Shown piece by piece: positions 40,727-51,452 of a stretch of DNA of 64,000 nucleotides. Made by a program: the position numbers and the translations under genes. The notes beneath the pieces were generated by a model. That model did no database searches and had not been told where the DNA came from. It was given only the letters and a program-made list of their open reading frames with translations. Source of the stretch: Roseibium algicola (lineage in GTDB: Bacteria > Pseudomonadota > Alphaproteobacteria > Rhizobiales > Stappiaceae); the NCBI RefSeq assembly GCF_001999245.1, contig NZ_CP019630.1, forward strand, positions 4,493,001-4,557,000, in the 5' to 3' direction. Numbering within the stretch: the stretch's first letter is position 1; each line of letters begins with the position of its first letter.

Positions 40727-41515
40727 ATGCACTTAAACGTCGTGTGGATTTGTACTGCTCTCGCGTTGTGTTGCCTGCTGCCTTTAGATGTTTACGCAAA
40801 TCCTCCATTGCCACAGGAAAAGCCGCTTCCAGGCCTCGGTAATTCGCAATTCATCGAGGGGGTTGATGTGCCGGCGATCAAACCAACTACTCTTCCGGAA
40901 GAGCTTTTGGCAGGACCTGACGACAGTGGCAGAAAAGCTTCTGCGGGCGAATCCTCCACACCGGCAACTTGCGATATTCCGGGTGCTACTTTTGAACAAC
41001 TTGCTCCCATGCAAGGGGATCAAGCTGATGAGGATTGCGGGATCACCGTACCTGTCAACCTTTCTGGGTTACGTGGCGAGGATGCCGAAGTGACTTTCCC
41101 GATGAAAGCCACGCTATCATGCGGTTTTGCGACGTCACTTACAGCGTGGGTGATTGAAGATGTCTTGCCCATTGCACAAGCACAGTTCGGGAATCCAGTG
41201 TCCGAGTTTCTCACAGGCCCTGGTTATCAGTGTCGCCGACGAAACAATCTTCCAGATGGAAAGCTCTCCGAACATGCGCTTGGCAAAGCCATTGATATTG
41301 TGGCCTTCCGATTAAGTGACGGTACTGAGATTTCAGTTGAAAAGGATTGGGCGCGCAACACGCAGAGCGGAAGCTTCCTGTCCGCCATACACAAGGCTGC
41401 CTGTAAAAGGTTCACCACCGTTCTCGGCCCCGATGCAGACCCAAATCACAAGTCTCACTTCCATCTCGATATCGGATGCCACGGCAAGAGCTGTAATTAC
41501 ATTATCTGCCAATAA
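40727..41515 (+). CDS. Extensin-like exported protein
   Basis: The 262-residue protein starts at ATG 40727 after GGAG, with a signal peptide (MHLNVVWICTALALCCLLPLDVYA). A proline-rich linker follows. The C-terminal part from about residue 95 is the extensin-like domain: CGITVPVNLSGL, LSCGFATSLTAWVIEDVLPIAQ, YQCRRRNN, LSEHALGKAIDIVAF and HFHLDIGCHG. The H...D and HxH residues match a peptidase-type metal site like that of D-Ala-D-Ala carboxypeptidases. It is probably active on peptidoglycan in the periplasm. Several cysteines could pair. Confidence 0.8.
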   Translation: MHLNVVWICTALALCCLLPLDVYANPPLPQEKPLPGLGNSQFIEGVDVPAIKPTTLPEELLAGPDDSGRKASAGESSTPATCDIPGATFEQLAPMQGDQADEDCGITVPVNLSGLRGEDAEVTFPMKATLSCGFATSLTAWVIEDVLPIAQAQFGNPVSEFLTGPGYQCRRRNNLPDGKLSEHALGKAIDIVAFRLSDGTEISVEKDWARNTQSGSFLSAIHKAACKRFTTVLGPDADPNHKSHFHLDIGCHGKSCNYIICQ

Positions 41516-41588
41516 CCCAATCCCGGCTTGCAAATCAGCCTCAAGCTTGTTCCTTTCTATTCGATGACTTCTAACGCCGGAAGGACTG

Positions 41589-42809
41589 ATGGAACGTTAT
41601 AAAACAGCTATTGACGCCGCCTTGGATCTTCGTCCCGATCAGCCTGTGTATTGTTTCCGGCCGGACGTGCTCAGGCATGACGCACAGCAATTCCAGTCGC
41701 TCTTCCCCGGCAAGACGGCTTACGCGGTCAAGACGAATGGTGAGCCATTTGTCCTGGAGGCACTGGCAAAGGCCGGGATCAGTTGTTTCGATGTCGCATC
41801 GCCTGCAGAGTTCGCCGCGGTGAAAGAGGCAGCGCCGAAGGCTGAGATGCTTTACATGCATCCTATCAAGGCACAGTCGGACATTCGGCTAGCTTTGGAA
41901 ACCTACGGTATTCGAACCCTTTCGCTCGACCACGAAGACGAAGTCGCGAAGATCCTGCGTGTTGTTAGGGCCCTTGATATAGATCCTGGAACGATCACAC
42001 TCTTCGTTCGTATCGCCACCAAGGGGCATGCTGCTTACGAGTTGTCGAAGAAGTTTGGCGCGGCTCCAGGTCACGCCGTTGAATTGCTACAACGGATCGA
42101 CCGTATCGGGTTCAAATGCGGATTGTGTTTTCACGTTGGAAGCCAGATCGAAGAACCGGAAACCTATGAGCGAGCGCTGGCTTCTGCCGATTGGATCAGG
42201 TCACGTGCTGGCGTTCCCGTTGTGGAGCTTGATGTCGGGGGAGGGTTTCCGGCCGTTTATGGTCACGATCCGCGCCGCAAAGCGCCTGAGATGCCCTCGC
42301 TCGTGGAATTGATGGGGCAGTTGAAAGCCGATATCGCTGATTGGCAATTTGATGACCTGCCTCTTGTCGCCGAGCCAGGCAGAGTGATCGTGGCCCGATC
42401 GATCTCTCTCATTGTCAGAGTACTGTTGAAAAAGGGGCGCCGTCTTTACATCAATGATGGCATCTGGGCGTCTCTTTCCGACAGTTGGACCGGAAAGATC
42501 ACGCTGCCGGCTCGTTTCATTCCGGATCCGGCTCGCAAAACACGGGCTGGTCAGCCCGACAAGATTGTTCCCTTCAAGGTCTGCGGCGCAACCTGCGACA
42601 GCGTTGATATTCTTTCCAGGCCTTTCTGGCTGCCGGAGACAGTCGACACGGGAGACTGGATCGAGATTGGCCATATCGGTGCCTACAGCTTGTCGCTTCG
42701 CACAAGGTTCAATGGATTTTATCCCGACAAGGTCATTGAAGTCGACACGCCGTTCGATTTCGGTGCTGCGCCGGAAGGTTTCGCTTCAATAGAAACCATG
42801 GCGGATTGA
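41589..42809 (+). CDS. Type III PLP-dependent ornithine/lysine decarboxylase-like enzyme
   Basis: The 406-residue protein has the alanine-racemase-fold decarboxylase plan: AYAVKTNGEPFVLEAL with the PLP lysine, the HPIKAQSDIRLALETYGI segment, GLCFHVGSQ, VVELDVGGGFP for the phosphate, LVAEPGRVIV, and VCGATCDSVDIL carrying the active-site cysteine and aspartate. Eukaryote-like ornithine decarboxylases and bacterial lysine/ornithine decarboxylases share this set. It likely makes putrescine or cadaverine. Its gene stands alone after the extensin-like gene, and a hairpin follows. Confidence 0.85.
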   Translation: MERYKTAIDAALDLRPDQPVYCFRPDVLRHDAQQFQSLFPGKTAYAVKTNGEPFVLEALAKAGISCFDVASPAEFAAVKEAAPKAEMLYMHPIKAQSDIRLALETYGIRTLSLDHEDEVAKILRVVRALDIDPGTITLFVRIATKGHAAYELSKKFGAAPGHAVELLQRIDRIGFKCGLCFHVGSQIEEPETYERALASADWIRSRAGVPVVELDVGGGFPAVYGHDPRRKAPEMPSLVELMGQLKADIADWQFDDLPLVAEPGRVIVARSISLIVRVLLKKGRRLYINDGIWASLSDSWTGKITLPARFIPDPARKTRAGQPDKIVPFKVCGATCDSVDILSRPFWLPETVDTGDWIEIGHIGAYSLSLRTRFNGFYPDKVIEVDTPFDFGAAPEGFASIETMAD

Positions 42810-42902
42810 TGCAAACAGGCTGATTGAACGAAACAACCTGGTTGCACTTGCCCACCGAGGCTGTTCAGTTCCCTTGGAGCATGACCCTTCTGAAAAGAAT
42901 GA

Positions 42903-42943
42903 CAACAAACGGGTGACCGGTTCGGCCGGTCGGTCGTTTGTTG
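42903..42943. terminator. Bidirectional hairpin terminator
   Basis: Outer arms CAACAAACG and CGTTTGTTG pair perfectly, with a further GC-rich inner stem around TTCG. It sits between the convergent decarboxylase and BA14K genes. Confidence 0.65.
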
Positions 42944-42979
42944 CCACGAGTTCTTCAGTACCACCAGGCGGGCGCAAGC

Positions 42980-43420
42980 TTATTGGCAGAAACGCTGTTC
43001 ACCCTGGTAGGTGGTATAGGTACCGGTCGACGGGTTGAACGACCGGTATTTCGATGAGCAGTACTGGTACCAGGCAGGGCTCCACGGCTGATAACCGATG
43101 GCCGTGTTGACGCGACCAGGATAGGGAGCCGGCGGGTAGTGATTTACCGGCGGCGGGCCTGCGTAGCTCGGCTGGCGGGTCGCACCCAGCAGAATTGCTC
43201 CTGCAGCGAGGCCGATGACACCTGCCGCGACAGCCGCGCCAAGATTATCATTGTTTTTGTGTCGGTTATGATTTCGATTATTGTGTCTCTGGTTATGGTG
43301 GTGGCCGCCACGGTGGTCACGCCAACCGTTGCGCGAGCCGGCTTCAGCAGCCGCGAAGGTCGGCAAAAGAAGGGCGCCAGTGAGGGCGGCGGCAACAAGA
43401 CGTTTGCTCATGGTCTTCAT
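42980..43420 (-). CDS. BA14K-family exported protein
   Basis: The 146-residue protein has a signal peptide (MKTMSKRLVAAALTGALLLPTFAAAEA), then a His/Asn/Arg-rich stretch (about residues 30-60) that may bind metal. A hydrophobic AAGVIGLAAGAILLG helix follows. The C-terminal BA14K signature is WSPAWYQYCSSKYRSFNPSTGTYTTYQGEQRFCQ, in which the two cysteines are conserved. BA14K proteins are found in Rhizobiales and relatives and were first described in Brucella as immunoreactive lectin-like proteins. GGAG precedes the ATG. Confidence 0.85.
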   Translation of the reverse strand: MKTMSKRLVAAALTGALLLPTFAAAEAGSRNGWRDHRGGHHHNQRHNNRNHNRHKNNDNLGAAVAAGVIGLAAGAILLGATRQPSYAGPPPVNHYPPAPYPGRVNTAIGYQPWSPAWYQYCSSKYRSFNPSTGTYTTYQGEQRFCQ

Positions 43421-43603
43421 TGGTTTTCTCCAAAGGCAGGCGCTGTTCTCGATTGGCGCCGTATCTGATGGTGAGACAATCGCATAGGCGCCCTGAACCG
43501 GTTCTGAGATGTCTGTTCATCTGACGTTCAGAATTCGGGGGGAAGGCGAAAACCGTGGAATGCAAATTGTCTGCGCCGACAGAAAACAGAACTTGGAGGG
43601 GCC

Positions 43604-44368
43604 GTGAGCCTGGAAAAAGAACCGAAATCAGTAATCCGGCCGACCGATGATCAAGCCAGAAGATTGGCTAAGGAGTTGATCAGAACCGCGAGGTTTGGTG
43701 CTTTGGCGGTGCTCGAAGCCGAAACGCGGCATCCACTTGCCAGTCGGGTTGCGGTGGCGACCGATTTGGATGGTGCACCTGTCATCCTCACAAGTACATT
43801 ATCCGGACACACGGCGGCAATTCTGGAGAACCCTTCATGTTCGCTATTGTTGGGCGAACCTGGAAAAGGCGATCCGCTCGCTCATCCGAGAATTTCTCTT
43901 TTCTGCAAGGCAGTGAAGATATCGAGAGGAAGTTCGGATCATGAGCGGTTGCGCAACCGTTACCTCTCTCGTCATCCCAAAGCCGAACTTTATGTCGATT
44001 TCGGAGACTTTTCCTTTTTCAGGTTGGAGCTCTCCAGGGCCAGCCTGAATGGAGGCTTTGGCAAGGCTTTTGAATTGGAGGAAGAGGACTTATTGGCAAA
44101 AGTTAGTTCGCCTGGTGACTGGTCTTCAATGGAAGCCGGAGCGGTTGCGCATATGAACGCAGACCATAGGGATGCGGTGAAACTTTATGCGCAGAATTTG
44201 CTGAAGGCCGGAGAGGCCAATTGGCGGCTTGCCTGTCTGGATCCCGAAGGCGTTGATCTTGTGGCTGGAGATAAGGTTGAACGTCTCTGGTTTGCAGATC
44301 CATTGGAAGATCCGTCTGAACTGAGGCCTGCACTGGTCGCTCTGGCTTTGCAGGCGCGCAACACCTAA
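43604..44368 (+). CDS. HugZ-like heme-utilisation / PNPOx-fold protein
   Basis: The 254-residue protein starts at GTG 43604 with GGAGG just upstream. The N-terminal 150 residues form a pyridoxamine-phosphate-oxidase-like split barrel (RTARFGALAVLE, HPLASRVAVATDLDGAPVILTSTLSGHTAAILENPSCSLLLGE). The C-terminal part is a DUF2470 domain (AVAHMNADHRDAVKLYAQ) with the histidines seen in heme-degrading HugZ proteins. It may release iron from heme, or bind flavin or heme in another role. No heme transporter is adjacent. Confidence 0.8.
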   Translation: MSLEKEPKSVIRPTDDQARRLAKELIRTARFGALAVLEAETRHPLASRVAVATDLDGAPVILTSTLSGHTAAILENPSCSLLLGEPGKGDPLAHPRISLFCKAVKISRGSSDHERLRNRYLSRHPKAELYVDFGDFSFFRLELSRASLNGGFGKAFELEEEDLLAKVSSPGDWSSMEAGAVAHMNADHRDAVKLYAQNLLKAGEANWRLACLDPEGVDLVAGDKVERLWFADPLEDPSELRPALVALALQARNT

Positions 44369-44707
44369 ACACAATTCAAACGACGTCTCGTCGAAACTCC
44401 AAGTTGAGCTTGCTTGTCATTTTCGTAAGCGCTATCGAGGCTCATCTGTTTCAATTTGGACGTTTGTTTTGCCAACACTCTGACCGGTCATCGATCCCGC
44501 CATGCATTCGCTCGAATGCGTCATGAACTTTGTTCGTCCTGGCGGCGGATCGGGGCCGGTGTGGCTTGGCCATGCGCATCTGATCCTGTTTCGGCTCACT
44601 GCATACATTTCGAAATAGCTTCCAGCCAGACTGAGTGCCGATAGCTGACGCTGTCCGGCCGTCCCGACTGCCTGTGACGGACTTCCCGTGCGAGGAAGAC
44701 CCACGGA
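44369..44707. other. Intergenic, no gene recognised
   Basis: About 340 bases between the HugZ-like and DUF1062 genes. I see no supported gene or structured element. Confidence 0.35.
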
Positions 44708-45328
44708 ATGTCGTCTATATTGAACATGGAATGGTCCGTTGTCCGTTCTCAGACACCTAGAATAAAGCGTCCCTGCCAACGATGCGGATTTGTGAAACCT
44801 TTTGGTTCGACGGGCAAATTCCGGTTGAACGCGAATGGAAGCCAGCTTGACGCCTGGCTGATCTATCGTTGCGATGACTGTGGAAGCAGATGGAACAGGG
44901 CCATTTTTGAACGTCGAGCCGTGAGCAGCCTTTCGGCAGAACTCATCGAAGCCTTGCAGGGGAACGATGAGGGAGTGGCGAGCACCTTCGCCTGCAACAC
45001 CAAAGGGAGAGGCGGAGGCAAGGGGGGCACTGATTTCAGCTTGAAACGACGAATGGTTGCCAGCGACGGTGCAGATGCCTGCAAAGTGGCGCTGACAATC
45101 CTGAATTCGGATCACGTCCAGGTTCGTCTGGATAAGGTCCTTGCAAAAGGGCTTGGTCTCTCGCGCAACCGCGTTCTGCTTCTGGTGGAGCAAGGGTCGC
45201 TGAGATTTCCCATGAACAATGTGAAGATCTTGAAGAGACGGGTTCCCGACAAGATCTGTATCGAGCTTTACCTTGGTCCGGCAAGCGACAGATCGGTCAT
45301 TTGGAATTTTCTGGTCTGCACGGATTAA
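44708..45328 (+). CDS. DUF1062 zinc-ribbon protein
   Basis: The 206-residue protein has a zinc-ribbon pair CQRCG and CDDCG about 40 residues apart near the N-terminus. It then has a glycine/lysine-rich link and a C-terminal S4-like region (VQVRLDKVLAKGLGLSRNRVLLLVEQG). It matches DUF1062, a family found mostly in alphaproteobacteria and without a known role. The S4-like segment suggests RNA binding. Two in-frame starts (44708, 44726) are possible. Confidence 0.8.
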   Translation: MSSILNMEWSVVRSQTPRIKRPCQRCGFVKPFGSTGKFRLNANGSQLDAWLIYRCDDCGSRWNRAIFERRAVSSLSAELIEALQGNDEGVASTFACNTKGRGGGKGGTDFSLKRRMVASDGADACKVALTILNSDHVQVRLDKVLAKGLGLSRNRVLLLVEQGSLRFPMNNVKILKRRVPDKICIELYLGPASDRSVIWNFLVCTD

Positions 45329-45366
45329 CCGCAGGAACGGGAGTTGAAAACCGGACGGCTCCAGAT

Positions 45367-45393
45367 CCCCGTGTCCGCGTTGCGGACACGGGG
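45367..45393. terminator. Bidirectional hairpin
   Basis: A perfect 12-bp stem (CCCCGTGTCCGC / GCGGACACGGGG) with a GTT loop lies between the convergent DUF1062 and chemoreceptor genes. Confidence 0.7.
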
Positions 45394-45443
45394 CAACGGT
45401 CAGTCGTTTTGGCAGGTGTTCCGGAGAGCGTGGCGAGCAGTTG

Positions 45444-47198
45444 TCAAGCTGCGCGCAGGTGACCGAGAAAATCGCCTAACCCGTCGCGAATTGTCGTTAT
45501 CTGGGAGGAAATGTTCTGAATGCCTCCCACGACTTCCTGCACCCTGTCGCCGGATATCTGCGCTGCCTGGTTCACTTCGGAGATATTGAAGGTAATGTCG
45601 GCACTCCCTTGCGCGACCTGATGCGCGTTTTTGGCTATTTCTGACGTAACTGCGTTTTGCTCTTCAATCGCAGAGGCAATTCCGGAAATCTGTTCGCGAA
45701 TTTCCATCATGGCTTTGACAACCGTGGTAATTGCATCAGAACAGGTTGCCGCCCCGGACTGGACACCGCTCAGCTGTGAACCAATCTGATCGGTTGCCTG
45801 TCCGGTTTGCGTGGCTAGCGCCTTTACTTCAGAAGCCACGACGGCAAATCCCTTGCCTGCTTCGCCAGCTCTCGCTGCTTCGATAGTTGCGTTCAAGGCC
45901 AGCAGATTGGTCTGGGCAGCAATGTCGCTGATCAGTTTCAGGACATCCGTGATCTCCTCTGCCGATGTAGACAGTTTTCCGACTGTCTCTCCGGAAACTT
46001 CGGCCTGTTCAGATGTACGAGAGGTGGAGGAATTCGCGAGTGTAATCTGGCGGCTGATTTCGTGAATTGAACTCGCCAGTTCCTCAGACGCGGATGCAAC
46101 AGATTGGACCGATGCTGTGGCCTGTTCGGCTGCAGCGGCAACCGTGTTGGACCTTTCAATGGTCTCATGACTGTTGCGCGCCAATTCGTCGGCACCGGAC
46201 GCAAGTTCACTCAATGCAGAAACCGCTGTGTCGCAGCTGGTCATCAGGAGCCTTTCAAGCTCGTCGGCCAACCGCAATCTTGTATCGCGACGATCCGCTT
46301 CTGCCTGCATTTCTTCTTCGCGAGCCTGTTCCTGCAGGCGCTTCATCTCGATCGTGTTTTCACGGAAGGTTTCGAATGCGCTTGCCACCTGACCGATTTC
46401 GTCATTCGTGCGTACATTGACTTCCACATCCGTGTTGCCTCTAGCGAGCTCCAGAAGGCCTGCGGTGACCTGGTGCAAGGGACGGGAAATCAGATATCTG
46501 GCGAAAAGGACTGAGCCGACAAGGCACAAAATCAAAGTCAGCGCCGCGGTGATCGCGATTTGCTGAAAGGCCTGTTTCTCGTGTTCTTCTGCAGATGACG
46601 CCGCTGTTTGCGTAAAACGCTCGATCTCGGTGAGTAGCGACACCAGTTCATGGTCGAGGCGAGTCTGTTCCTTTTCCAACTCAACGAGAAGGGTGCTCGC
46701 ATCGGAGAGGTTGTTCTGTTCGATCTTCGCCAAGATACCAGCTATTTCTGCAGAATAGGTTTGGTACTCGTTCTCGATGCGTTTGAGCTGTTCGAGCGTT
46801 TGGGAAAACTCGTCCCTTTGCGTATCGGATGCCGACTTTTCCAGCGCCGAAAGGGCGAGTGCTTCCGCTTTCAGAATTTCATCGGAAACCTGTTCGTTCA
46901 GAGCGGCCAAAGTGGATTTCAAGGCAGCGGTTGATTCAGCATCTTCGCCGGAGGTCAGGCCGGATACGCGCATGATCCGTTCAATCACCGCTGCCTGCTG
47001 TAGTTGATGATTGGCAACCTGACTGATTGCTTGCGTGAGTGGAATATCCTTTTCCGCAATGTTTTGAAGTTCCTTCCCGATCATTCCCATCTGAACGATG
47101 GCAACTGCGGCCACAACAAGCAGGCCAAGACTGAGGAAAGCAACCAATGCTAGAATTTTTGCGGCAACTGAAGTTGCAATGGGATTTGATGCAAACAT
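45444..47198 (-). CDS. Methyl-accepting chemotaxis protein
   Basis: The 584-residue protein has one transmembrane segment near residue 15-38 and a helical periplasmic sensor of about 150 residues of four-helix-bundle type, without a clear PAS or Cache motif. A second membrane segment ([23 protein letters not shown]) leads into a HAMP domain (about residues 225-280). The methyl-accepting domain holds the hairpin tip [40 protein letters not shown]. It senses an unknown ligand and signals to CheA/CheW. No chemotaxis genes are adjacent. Confidence 0.9.
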   Translation of the reverse strand: MFASNPIATSVAAKILALVAFLSLGLLVVAAVAIVQMGMIGKELQNIAEKDIPLTQAISQVANHQLQQAAVIERIMRVSGLTSGEDAESTAALKSTLAALNEQVSDEILKAEALALSALEKSASDTQRDEFSQTLEQLKRIENEYQTYSAEIAGILAKIEQNNLSDASTLLVELEKEQTRLDHELVSLLTEIERFTQTAASSAEEHEKQAFQQIAITAALTLILCLVGSVLFARYLISRPLHQVTAGLLELARGNTDVEVNVRTNDEIGQVASAFETFRENTIEMKRLQEQAREEEMQAEADRRDTRLRLADELERLLMTSCDTAVSALSELASGADELARNSHETIERSNTVAAAAEQATASVQSVASASEELASSIHEISRQITLANSSTSRTSEQAEVSGETVGKLSTSAEEITDVLKLISDIAAQTNLLALNATIEAARAGEAGKGFAVVASEVKALATQTGQATDQIGSQLSGVQSGAATCSDAITTVVKAMMEIREQISGIASAIEEQNAVTSEIAKNAHQVAQGSADITFNISEVNQAAQISGDRVQEVVGGIQNISSQITTIRDGLGDFLGHLRAA

Positions 47199-47361
47199 TT
47201 CTCAAAAGCCCGAGTTTCTCAGCGCCATAGGCAGCGCCAGAGTTGAGGTTGTGTCAGTTTAGGCGGACTCAGATTGAAAAAACGGTAAACTTTGTCCCTG
47301 AGAGAAAGAATAATTCTCGTATAGGTAGAAGTGACGATGTGCATATCTACAGCGAGATAAC

Positions 47362-47398
47362 AAAAAAACGGCCACCCAATCAGGTAGCCGTTCTTTTT
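47362..47398 (-). terminator. Rho-independent terminator of the oxoprolinase gene
   Basis: On the minus strand, AACGGCTACC and GGTGGCCGTT pair around a short loop, followed by a run of seven T, just after the stop at 47421. Confidence 0.85.
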
Positions 47399-47420
47399 CT
47401 TCGATCTATTGGAATTTGGA

Positions 47421-50400
47421 TCAGGCGTGGCCCCAACCGCCCGCTGTGGGCGTGATAACGGTGACCGCTTCTCCTGCCTCAAGAACCGTCTGATCACAGC
47501 CCTCCAGTTGTTGGATCTCGCCATTCAGCCGCCGAACTTCGGTGCGGCCGAGTTCACCGTCGCTGCCACCGTCCAATCCTTTCGGCGGAACAGTACGGTG
47601 TGACGCCAGGATCGCGCAGTCCATTTTCTCAAGGAAACGCAAGGTCCGTTTGGTACCATCACCTGCTGACCATTTGCCTTTGCCACCGGACCCCTTGCGG
47701 ATATGGAAATCCTCCAGGAGAACCGGGAAACGGAACTCCAATACTTCTGGGTCGGTTAGCCGCGAGTTGGTCATGTGGGTGTGGACACCATCCGTACCAT
47801 TGAAGCCAGGCCCTGCCGGCGAGCCGGAACAGATGGTTTCATAGTACTGATACGTGTTGTTGCCAAATGTCAGGTTGTTCATCGTTCCCTGAGCATTGGC
47901 CATGGCACCAAGAGCTGCGAAGACGGCATTGGTGACATGCTGGGACGTTTCCACGTTACCCGCCACGACCGCAGCCGGATAGGAAGGCCGCAACATGCAG
48001 TCATCCGGGATGATGATGTTGATCGGTTTGAGACAGCCGGCGTTCATCGGAATGTCGCCGTCTACCATCACCCGGAAGCAATAAAGGATTGCCGCACGGG
48101 TCACAGGTTCCGGCGCATTGAAGTTGTTCGGCTTGACGCCGGAGGTCCCGGTAAAGTCGACCGTTGCCTCGCGCTTTGATTTGTCGACGGTAATCTTGAC
48201 CTTGATCACGGAGCCCTGGTCAGTCGGATACTCGTATTCGGAGTCCTTCAGCGCCTCGATCACGCGGCGAACGCTTTCTTCCGCGTTGTCCTGAACGTGC
48301 CCCATATAGGCCTGGACCACGTCCAGTCCGAAGTGGGTGACCATCTTCCTAAGTTCCTGGATACCCTTTTCGTTTGCGGCGATCTGTGCGGACAAATCGG
48401 CGACGTTCTGATGCGGGTTGCGGGCGGGGTAGGGATGGTTGGTCAGAAGCTCAACCAGTTCCTGTTCGCAGAAACGTCCTTCGTCGACGATCTTGAAGTT
48501 GTCGAACAGAACACCTTCCTCGTCCACGTTGGTCGCGCGCGGCGTCATGGAGCCTGGGGCAGAGCCGCCGACATCAGCATGGTGGCCACGGGACGCCGAC
48601 CAGAAAAGGATCTCCTTGCCTTCGTCATCGAAGACCGGCGACACAACTGTGATATCCGGTAAGTGCGTGCCACCGTTGTACGGGGCGTTCAATGCAAACA
48701 CGTCGCCCGGCTTGATCTTGCCCTTGTTGAGCTTGATGACCGTTTCCACCGAACGGTCCATGGACCCCAGATGAACCGGCATGTGTGGTGCGTTGGCAAC
48801 CAGTGCACCGTCTGCGTCGAAGACGGCACAAGAGAAATCAAGACGTTCCTTGATGTTGACCGAGTATGCGGTGTTCTGAAGGGTGACCCCCATCTGTTCC
48901 GCAATAGACATGAACAGGTTGTTGAACACTTCGAGCATGACCGGGTCGGCGTGCGTTCCGATGGCTTCTGCGCGTTTCAACGGCACGATACGCTTCAGGA
49001 TCACGTGATCCTTTGAATTGATTTCCGCCTGCCAGCCGTCTTCAACCGCGATCGTGGCATGTGGTTCGATGATCACCGCCGGTCCGGTCACCTTCATGCC
49101 CGGTTTCAGCACTTCGCGTTTGAAGATACCGGCCTTGTGCCAGGTGCCTTCGGAGTAAATGCTTGTGGAGGTTGCCGGGGAGGCCGTCCCTGTGGCCAAT
49201 GTCAGATCCGGCTCGGTGAGACCGGCGCCGCCACCGGCCGTTTCGACTTCCAGGGCTTCAACGACGACCGGTTTTTTCTCATAGGCAAAGCCGAATTGTT
49301 TTTTGTGTGCATCCTCAAAGGCTGCCCGCATTTCAGAGACGGACCCGAGGGGGACCGGTAGCGGCGTGTCCGTGCCGTCGTAACGCAAATGCGCGGTTGC
49401 GGTCGTGCGGCGCGCGGCGGCAGTGATCGACTGCCTGTCGAGTTCTGCTTCAGTCTGGCTGGCAAGCTGATCACGAAGAGCCTGCAGTTCAGGGATCAAA
49501 TCGTCCGTAAGTGTCTTCACGACGGCCTGTTGCCGGTCTGCGCGGATATCAGCCAGTCCCATGCCGTATGCCGACAGGATGCCCGAGAACGGGTGCAGAA
49601 TGACGGTCTTCATGCCGAGACTGTCAGCAACGCGGCAGCCGGTCTGGCCACCAGCGCCACCGAAGCAGGTCAACGCGTATTCGGTCACGTCGTAGCCGCG
49701 TTGGACCGAAATCTTCTTGATGGCATTGGCCATGTTCTCGACGGCGATTTTCAAGAAGCCGTCTGCAACATCTTCCGGGGTGCGTCCATCGCCAATGCGC
49801 ACAGCCAGATCCGTGAAACGTTTGCGAACTACATCGCCGTCAAGCGGCTGATCCTGGTCCGGGCCAAAGATCTTCGGAAAGAATTCCGGTGCCAGTTTGC
49901 CTGTCATCAGGTTGGCGTCTGTAACGGTGAGTGGCCCGCCGCGTCGGTAGCAGGCCGGACCCGGATTTGCCCCGGCTGAATCGGGGCCCACCTGAAAGCG
50001 GCCGTCTGCATAATGAAGGATCGAACCGCCGCCAGCTGCAACCGTATGGATCATCATCATCGGAGCGCGCATGCGCACACCGGCGACTTCCGTTTCGAAT
50101 GCGCGTTCGTAGTCGCCGTCGTAGTGGCAGACGTCTGTAGACGTGCCGCCCATGTCAAAACCGATGATCTTTTCGAAACCGGCCATGCGTGAGGTCTCGA
50201 CTGCGCCGACAACACCTCCGGCCGGGCCGGACAGGATTGCGTCCTTGCCCTGGAAGAGGTCTGCAGCGGTGAGACCTCCGGAAGACTGCATGAACATCAG
50301 CCGCGGACCTTCGCCCAGTTCTTCCTGTACCTGGTTCACATAGCGTCGCAGGATGGGTGACAGATAGGCGTCGACCACAGTGGTGTCGCCGCGTCCCACC

Positions 50401-51005
50401 AGCTTCATCAGCGGTGACACTTCATGGGACACAGAGATCTGCGGGAAGCCGATGTCTTCAGCAATCTTTTTCAGAAGTTGTTCATGGGCCGGATAGGCGT
50501 AAGCGTGCATCAGCACGATTGCGATGGAGCGAATGCCGTCATCCCATGCGGCCTGCATTGCACTACGGGCCTGTCCTTCGTCCAGCGCGAGTTCCAGTTC
50601 GCCATCGGCGCGGACACGTTCGACAATCTCGTGGACGCTCTCATAGAGCAGCTCAGGCTTTATGATTTCCTTGGCAAAAATATGCGGTCGCGCCTGGTAG
50701 CCGATCTCGAGGGCATCCCGAAAGCCTTTCGTGATGAACAGAGCTGTTCGCTCACCCTTGCGCTCCAGAAGTGCATTGGTGGCAACGGTCGTGCCCATCT
50801 TTACGGTCGCGATCTTGTCCGAGGGAATAGTCGCGCCTTTTTCCACACCAAGCAATTCCCGGATGCCTTGAATGGCGGCATCGCGATAGGCTTCCGGATT
50901 TTCGGAGAGCACCTTGTGCGGATGCAGCGTGCCGTCCGGTGACCTGCCGACGATGTCGGTAAAGGTGCCGCCACGGTCGATCCAGAAATCCCACTTGGCT
51001 GTCAT
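47421..51005 (-). CDS. Fused 5-oxoprolinase / hydantoinase A-B (HyuAB)
   Basis: The 1194-residue protein starts at 51005 after AGAGGGAAG. Residues 1 to about 680 are HyuA-like: [32 protein letters not shown] (phosphate loops), and [33 protein letters not shown]. From about 690 is HyuB ([42 protein letters not shown], then [19 protein letters not shown] and [31 protein letters not shown]). This is the layout of ATP-dependent 5-oxoprolinase, which opens 5-oxoproline to glutamate; related enzymes use hydantoins. It shares an operator-like palindrome with the TRAP transporter, suggesting that transporter brings in its substrate. Confidence 0.9.
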   Translation of the reverse strand: MTAKWDFWIDRGGTFTDIVGRSPDGTLHPHKVLSENPEAYRDAAIQGIRELLGVEKGATIPSDKIATVKMGTTVATNALLERKGERTALFITKGFRDALEIGYQARPHIFAKEIIKPELLYESVHEIVERVRADGELELALDEGQARSAMQAAWDDGIRSIAIVLMHAYAYPAHEQLLKKIAEDIGFPQISVSHEVSPLMKLVGRGDTTVVDAYLSPILRRYVNQVQEELGEGPRLMFMQSSGGLTAADLFQGKDAILSGPAGGVVGAVETSRMAGFEKIIGFDMGGTSTDVCHYDGDYERAFETEVAGVRMRAPMMMIHTVAAGGGSILHYADGRFQVGPDSAGANPGPACYRRGGPLTVTDANLMTGKLAPEFFPKIFGPDQDQPLDGDVVRKRFTDLAVRIGDGRTPEDVADGFLKIAVENMANAIKKISVQRGYDVTEYALTCFGGAGGQTGCRVADSLGMKTVILHPFSGILSAYGMGLADIRADRQQAVVKTLTDDLIPELQALRDQLASQTEAELDRQSITAAARRTTATAHLRYDGTDTPLPVPLGSVSEMRAAFEDAHKKQFGFAYEKKPVVVEALEVETAGGGAGLTEPDLTLATGTASPATSTSIYSEGTWHKAGIFKREVLKPGMKVTGPAVIIEPHATIAVEDGWQAEINSKDHVILKRIVPLKRAEAIGTHADPVMLEVFNNLFMSIAEQMGVTLQNTAYSVNIKERLDFSCAVFDADGALVANAPHMPVHLGSMDRSVETVIKLNKGKIKPGDVFALNAPYNGGTHLPDITVVSPVFDDEGKEILFWSASRGHHADVGGSAPGSMTPRATNVDEEGVLFDNFKIVDEGRFCEQELVELLTNHPYPARNPHQNVADLSAQIAANEKGIQELRKMVTHFGLDVVQAYMGHVQDNAEESVRRVIEALKDSEYEYPTDQGSVIKVKITVDKSKREATVDFTGTSGVKPNNFNAPEPVTRAAILYCFRVMVDGDIPMNAGCLKPINIIIPDDCMLRPSYPAAVVAGNVETSQHVTNAVFAALGAMANAQGTMNNLTFGNNTYQYYETICSGSPAGPGFNGTDGVHTHMTNSRLTDPEVLEFRFPVLLEDFHIRKGSGGKGKWSAGDGTKRTLRFLEKMDCAILASHRTVPPKGLDGGSDGELGRTEVRRLNGEIQQLEGCDQTVLEAGEAVTVITPTAGGWGHA

Positions 51006-51090
51006 GATCTTCCCTCTGATGCTGCCGGCTTTAAGGAACACGCGATTCCATGCCGATAATTAGCGTTTTGATAGCAAGTGAATTTATGCT

Positions 51091-51112
51091 GACATTTTAT
51101 CGATAAAATGTC
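51091..51112. promoter_or_regulatory. Perfect palindrome upstream of the oxoprolinase gene
   Basis: GACATTTTATC and GATAAAATGTC make a perfect 22-bp palindrome 86 bases upstream of the start codon. The core TTTATCGATAAA is identical to that upstream of the TRAP transporter operon. Confidence 0.75.
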
Positions 51113-51207
51113 GATGAAAAAATCTGAATGGGTTGTTATTTGATCTTTTTATCGCCTGCGGTACCCCCATATGACCTTGTGGTAAAAGGGAAAACTGAAA
51201 GCTGGCG

Positions 51208-51450
51208 ATGTTGGAAAACGATAAATCAGAAGAACGGGATCCGTTTCTGCTGCGTCTGGCGGAGGCTGTCGACTTCACAATCAGTATACTGACAGCAGAC
51301 CTCTGGTTCGTTGGCATCTTCCTGCTTGTCGCCCTGTTTCTCGGCGTTTCCCTGCTTGGGCTTTTGCTGGAAGTTGCAATTGGTGCAGGGGTACTTGCGG
51401 CTGTTGCTGTCTGTTTCTGGTTGTTTTGCGACTTGCATCCAGGCGAGTGA
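51208..51450 (+). CDS. Small membrane protein, hypothetical
   Basis: The 80-residue frame has a polar N-terminus (MLENDKSEERDPFLLRLAEAV) and two hydrophobic segments (LWFVGIFLLVALFLGVSLLGLLL and AIGAGVLAAVAVCFWLFC). The start has only a weak ribosome site. It ends 3 bases before the convergent glycosyltransferase stop. Its composition is protein-like, but I have no family and no functional link. Confidence 0.45.
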   Translation: MLENDKSEERDPFLLRLAEAVDFTISILTADLWFVGIFLLVALFLGVSLLGLLLEVAIGAGVLAAVAVCFWLFCDLHPGE

Positions 51451-51452
51451 GA